Under the pieces are notes generated by a model. The model had not been told where the DNA came from. It was given only the letters and a program-made list of their open reading frames with translations, and searched no databases. A program made the position numbers and the translations under genes. Below are positions 59,868-64,000 of a DNA stretch of 64,000 nucleotides, in pieces. Numbering within the stretch: position 1 is the first letter of the stretch; every line of letters begins with the position of its first letter. This DNA comes from Gymnorhina tibicen (lineage: Eukaryota; Chordata; Aves; Passeriformes; Artamidae), in assembly GCA_013399875.1 (NCBI GenBank), contig VXAZ01002362.1, positions 637,916-701,915 of the forward strand. The letters are read 5' to 3'.

Positions 59868-62800
59868 GTAAGTTTATTTCAAATCCTTTAGAAGAATAAC
59901 AACAATAATGATCATTGCACCGTTTCAAAGAACTGCTTAAAAGCTGTATTTTTCACAGTATTTTAAGAGGCAGAGAAACATTTAGCTTTTTAAGCCACAG
60001 TTAAAAGTCTGGACTGTTGTATGAATGTATTTGTATACCAAAAAGAGATGTTATTGTCTTCAGACATTGCAAGAGCCAGCGGAAATATAATCACATGTAG
60101 GCCATTAGATAGCCTTTTTTTGAAGGACTGGATATAAATCGACACATGACTCTTTGTAAATTAACTCCATATGTAAAATTAAAATGAATGTCTGCTGCCT
60201 AACTCTCAGTGCTTGACTAAAATGGGAATGCTACTCCCCTCTTAAAAAAAGTGATCAATTTAATTAAATCTGAGACATGCAGATTTTTAGCGCAGGATGT
60301 TTTCCTTTTTATGTGTTTATCATTTGAGCCTTCTGCTTCTAGAAATAATTTGCTGTAAAATTCCACTAGATACGGTGAGAGCCAAACCAAATAATACTAT
60401 TAATAATCTGGCAATTATTGTCAATATGGCTATTTTTAAATAAGGAGGCACTACCTAATTTGTATTCATATCCTGTTGCACCAACAAAGCAATGTAAAAG
60501 GACTTTAAGAGGTAATTGCACAAATGTAAACCCCCTTGCACTGCCAGAATGGTGCAAGCAGGACTTCAGGTGAGTGAGACAAATGATATCAAATCAGGGC
60601 AGTGGATGAGGAGGTCTGACCTATGGCTCTAGAGAAGTGTTTTAGGTACTTAGGTTTATGCATATGTTTAGATTTGTTCATATGCTGAAATTTCATGGTG
60701 AATTTGGGGTCTATGCTCTTACTGCAGCAGCCATTTCAGGTAGATTTTATAAAGCATGATATGTATAGGAAATCTATCAGGGAACCGTGAGTTACAAAAT
60801 TGTATTTGCATCAATTATTTCTGCTTATCCTGGTTGGGATAACCTCTGACCAGAACCCCGTGGAGACTTCCATGACATTATCTGCAATACTTGATGAAAG
60901 TTAGTTGGAAGTATAAAATTCATGTACAAAATTTTTTCCTTTACCAATGTACTTTTCTATGGCAGTACACCAGCGGGTGTGAGAACTTTTGCAATATGCA
61001 AAATAAAAGTAAAGAGACAGTCTTTTGACTAAGAACTTCCAAATTAATTAAAACACAAGTGGATGTAGCAATCAGTCAGAAGGCACAGAGTTGTCCTGAT
61101 TGTTTTGGGGTTAACATCACCCGAACAGCTTGGGAAGAACAGTCAGGGGATCATATCAGAAGTGACTCAAACAACAGAATAAATGTAGCCTGTTGCCAAA
61201 TAGAGCAGATCACACACCAGTGAAATCACAGCCATGAAATATGAACTTCTGATACTCCAAAACCCATGAAATGTTGTATTTCCCACCACTCTCTGTAACA
61301 ATATCCTGCATACAAAATCTGCAGCTTGCCACCCCGTGTCCAGTCCTGCATTCTTTGGATGCTGGAAGCCATTTGGAGTTTGGGGTAAATTAGGAATGCA
61401 GTATCACACTCCAAAATGAAGATGAGAGAGAAATATTTTATTTTTCCTTGATGGAAAAGGTCAACCTTGTCCCCACCCCCACTGCACTGCTAACATTAGA
61501 CAATTGTTTTAGTTCATCACCACAACAGAGCATAATGTTTACTTATTAGACCCGAGGGTAATGTTGATCATTACAGAACAAACCATTAAATCAATTCCGT
61601 GGATGTCTTTGAGGTTTAACTTCTATTCATATGCTTCCAAAATGTAGACATTTGAAGTTTTGAAATGATTTTTCTGTTGGCTCATGAAGCCATTTCAATG
61701 CGACAGTTAATGCTAATAAATAGTATTTCTCCGTATTAAAAAATCCTGGAATGTTTCTCTCCAAAACCAGCCATGCTGACCTTTAATCAGAACTTCTTTT
61801 TATGTTCCTGGAGTTAACATCCTTCTGGGGATTTTTATGTCTCTTCCCTCTGCATGTTTTCACCTCTAGTCTGGAAATTACTCACTTAGTCCATGGGACG
61901 GTAGCTGGGATGGAGACTTCTAACCTTTCCAGAAGCTCCAGGAGTTTATAACTTACTTCCAAATTCAATGACGGACTTTGTTTGTCTGCATCATTATACC
62001 ACACATAAAACCCTTCCTACAGCATGATGTCAAAAAGAGAAAATGCTCTCGGTCCCATTCTCAGCTGGTGTAAACTGGGGCAGTGTTGGGAAAGGTTGGA
62101 TGATTCAGTCCCAAATGCCACTCATGGGGCAAAGTGAGTCAGGCCAACACCAACTGTGCCTGATGCTGAGGCCAAGGAAACTTTTCAGATGAGAATGGAC
62201 CCGGGGGGATGGAAGACGTCCCAGGCATGTCAGACTTTGGCTGAGCTAGAGATGTGTCTTCTCACAGCCATAGAGCTCTGCTCCTTCCCACTCACCTGTT
62301 TTCCTCCAAGACAGCACTGTACGAAGGGCAAACCCAGTGGAAAACCAAAAATGTCCCAGAGATTTCACAGATAATTTTTGAAAATGTTTTTAAAGTATCA
62401 GAATGCAACAATTTGTTGCTGTATTTGTAACTGTAGAAGTAATTGATGTGGCCAGTTTTCAAGAAATAACATTTAGACTCCTAAGTCAAGGCAAATGGAT
62501 TTTTTTTTTTTTTGCCCAGAAGACTTGGGGTTTGGTTTGGTTTTTTGGGTATTTTTTGAGAAGAAAATAAGCTTTCTAAAGAAAACAAGATACACAAAGA
62601 AAAAAGTGCATAATTTCTGGCTTTGGAAATTGTGAGTGTTTGTTTCCCTATAAAATAAATAATGGAAAATGTGCACAGATCCTTTAGTCAGTCCTTCTTC
62701 CTTATGAGTGTGCCAGAGCCTACTGGGCTGTGCATCAGAAGATTATAATTAGATATTTGATCTTTCCTTTTCCCCTAAATACTTTAAGCATGTGAATAGA

Positions 62801-64000
62801 AGACACACAGTGCCCAGATCTCTTTTTAATTCAGGCCTGTTTGCGATGAAGTTTATTTGTGACTTCTGACAAAATTGCTTCCTTCTATTCACCAAGCTCC
62901 TTCCTGGATCACACTTCCTATTTACATTTGCTAATGCTGTTTGTCTGGGGCATATATATCCAATAATCAATTTATGCTGAGGGGAATGATCTCTCTACTC
63001 TTGCGACCACTGATCATTTTAAAATTCTACTTCAAAAATGTACTCACATAGCAAATGTGCCAGAGAAACAGAACAGAAACAGAAATTTGAGACAAAGAGA
63101 TGAAGAAACTTTGCTAACTAAACAGAATGGTGAAGTAACACAGGAAAAATATATCCAGTAGCTTAAGCTCTGTCTGTGACTTCTGAGTATTTCCCAAAGC
63201 TTGCACAGATATTTTCACACTACTCCTTGTGAGTAAGATCCTTATTCATTGCCCTGAAGATTATTTTTTCAGTTTTCCCTTTCTGGGCTTCCAAATGTGC
63301 ACTTGATATCAACAAGAGCTGCAGAAGTGTGTGTGCCCCTGATGCAAGCTGTATGAGCAGCCTTTTCCTGGAAAAAATCACATTTGTCAGAGCCATGAGT
63401 GCCACTGCAGCTTTGCCATCCAAAGTGCACTTCTGTCTGGGGGGCTTTTCTCACTGGACATGTGCAGTGTATGGCAGCAGACAGGGAGGATTTACTGTTT
63501 TGCCTGAACATCTGCACCCACAGTAGGTGAATTTTGCTCCCCTGGAAGTGTTCCTGTTCAGGCATGATTTCTATTATAAATAGTTAGTTTTAAATATTCC
63601 CTTTAAAAAGCAGAAAGGGCTTCTTCCAGAAGAGCTGCTGCTCTCACTCCCCCATAACAAATTCTTCAAAAAAGCAGCCTTTTTTCAATCTACAAACCAA
63701 ATCAGATTTCTATATTCACCTTAGCTTTTGTTTTTGTACAACAGACTGCTCACCTGCTAGCACAGCTTTACAGTTTGTTTTACTGCTCCAGAATCGTGTC
63801 TGATAACGTGGAAATACATTTGGTCGTGACAAAAGGAGACAATTCTGCCTCTTCAGCGCGAATGAAAACTGTGAGATTAATACAGGAATGCTTCTACAGG
63901 AAGGGGAAATTATTGGTGTTATTGAAGGGATGTTTATGTGACTATAACTGAACTTATACTGGTGGATGTCCCAGCACGTGGTGCATGTGCTGCCCTCAGC
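59868..64000 (+). other. MYL10 intron 5 (partial), next exon not reached
   Basis: Starts with the strong donor GTAAGT. I looked for a 49-bp exon completing Tyr117 and encoding a sequence of the IKEMLMTQ type and did not find one, so the intron probably continues past the window. The stretch 60000-60560 is AT-rich and low in repeats, and could hold conserved non-coding sequence. Nothing else is recognised. Confidence 0.7.

Larger units (their letters stand above)
43597..64000 (+). other. MYL10: Myosin regulatory light chain gene (MYL10-like), 5' part, runs off the right edge
   Basis: Five exons join in frame to residues 1-117 of a myosin-II regulatory light chain, the EF-hand protein that wraps the myosin heavy-chain neck (IQ region) and tunes contraction when phosphorylated. 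Coding exon sizes after the ATG are 87, 76, 105 and 79 bp. The last three match the MYL2-family exon sizes I remember, and the frame is kept across every junction. MYL10 is preferred over cardiac MYL2 because of DKADL, EELEEM, KGTDPEE and KIFDPEGKGRIKADY. From memory, bird and mammal MYL2 have DKNDL, EEIDEM and KGADPEE. MYLPF differs more (VIDQNRDG, ITGAFKV). Introns are about 8.4, 2.7, 1.4, 3.4 and more than 4.1 kb. The exons for the last ~50 residues were searched for in 59868-64000 and not seen, so they probably lie to the right. The start of the span is the inferred transcription start. Confidence 0.85.

Noticed and set aside
59868..64000. Search for MYL10 exons 6 and 7
   Set aside because: ATGCT-type and Lys-Glu-Met-like stretches (for example near 62030-62050) do not continue as light-chain sequence and lack splice sites.

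Overview
This is ordinary vertebrate nuclear DNA, almost certainly from a bird. It is gene-poor and intron-rich. It carries CR1 LINE pieces that end in the typical ATTCTATG octamers, two (AAACC)n arrays of a kind familiar from bird genomes, and very old SINE and MITE-like relics that match sauropsid (bird, crocodile, turtle) repeats as I remember them. No bacterial, phage or plasmid features were seen.

Only one protein-coding gene can be supported. It is the 5' two-thirds of a myosin regulatory light chain gene on the + strand, best read as MYL10. Five exons are visible: exon 1 (TATA box, 5'UTR and just the ATG; about 43597-43643), exon 2 (52044-52130), exon 3 (54834-54909), exon 4 (56283-56387) and exon 5 (59789-59867). 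They join without a frame break to give residues 1-117 of a protein expected to be about 165 long. The final two exons were not found and should lie beyond base 64000. The protein has a basic N terminus, a phosphorylatable serine (Ser14), an intact first EF-hand (Asp36 to Asp47) and degenerate later EF-hands. The promoter just upstream has a TATA box, a MEF2-like A/T core, an M-CAT motif and a pair of oppositely oriented E-boxes, which suits a striated-muscle gene.

Layout: 1-43500 is a long gene-free stretch upstream of MYL10. It has one strong CpG island (4533-4815) with no recognisable gene, several AT-rich blocks that look like conserved non-coding elements, a decayed coding-like stretch near 1 kb (minus strand), a 5S-rRNA-derived SINE fossil at 20.4 kb, a 49-bp tandem duplication at 23.7 kb, an (AAACC)n array at 25.6 kb, a CR1 copy at 31.3 kb and older repeat relics. 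From 43.5 kb to the end is MYL10. Its 8.4-kb first intron holds a GT-rich minisatellite interrupted by an assembly gap (N at 45770-46118), a second (AAACC)n array and a CR1 3' end.

From memory of mammalian synteny, MYL10 lies between COL26A1 and CUX1, with its 5' end facing CUX1. If that holds here, the gene-free left part is the MYL10-CUX1 intergenic region. That is inference. I found no novel multi-gene system. The most useful points are the gene model, its promoter, the orphan CpG island and the ancient repeat fossils.
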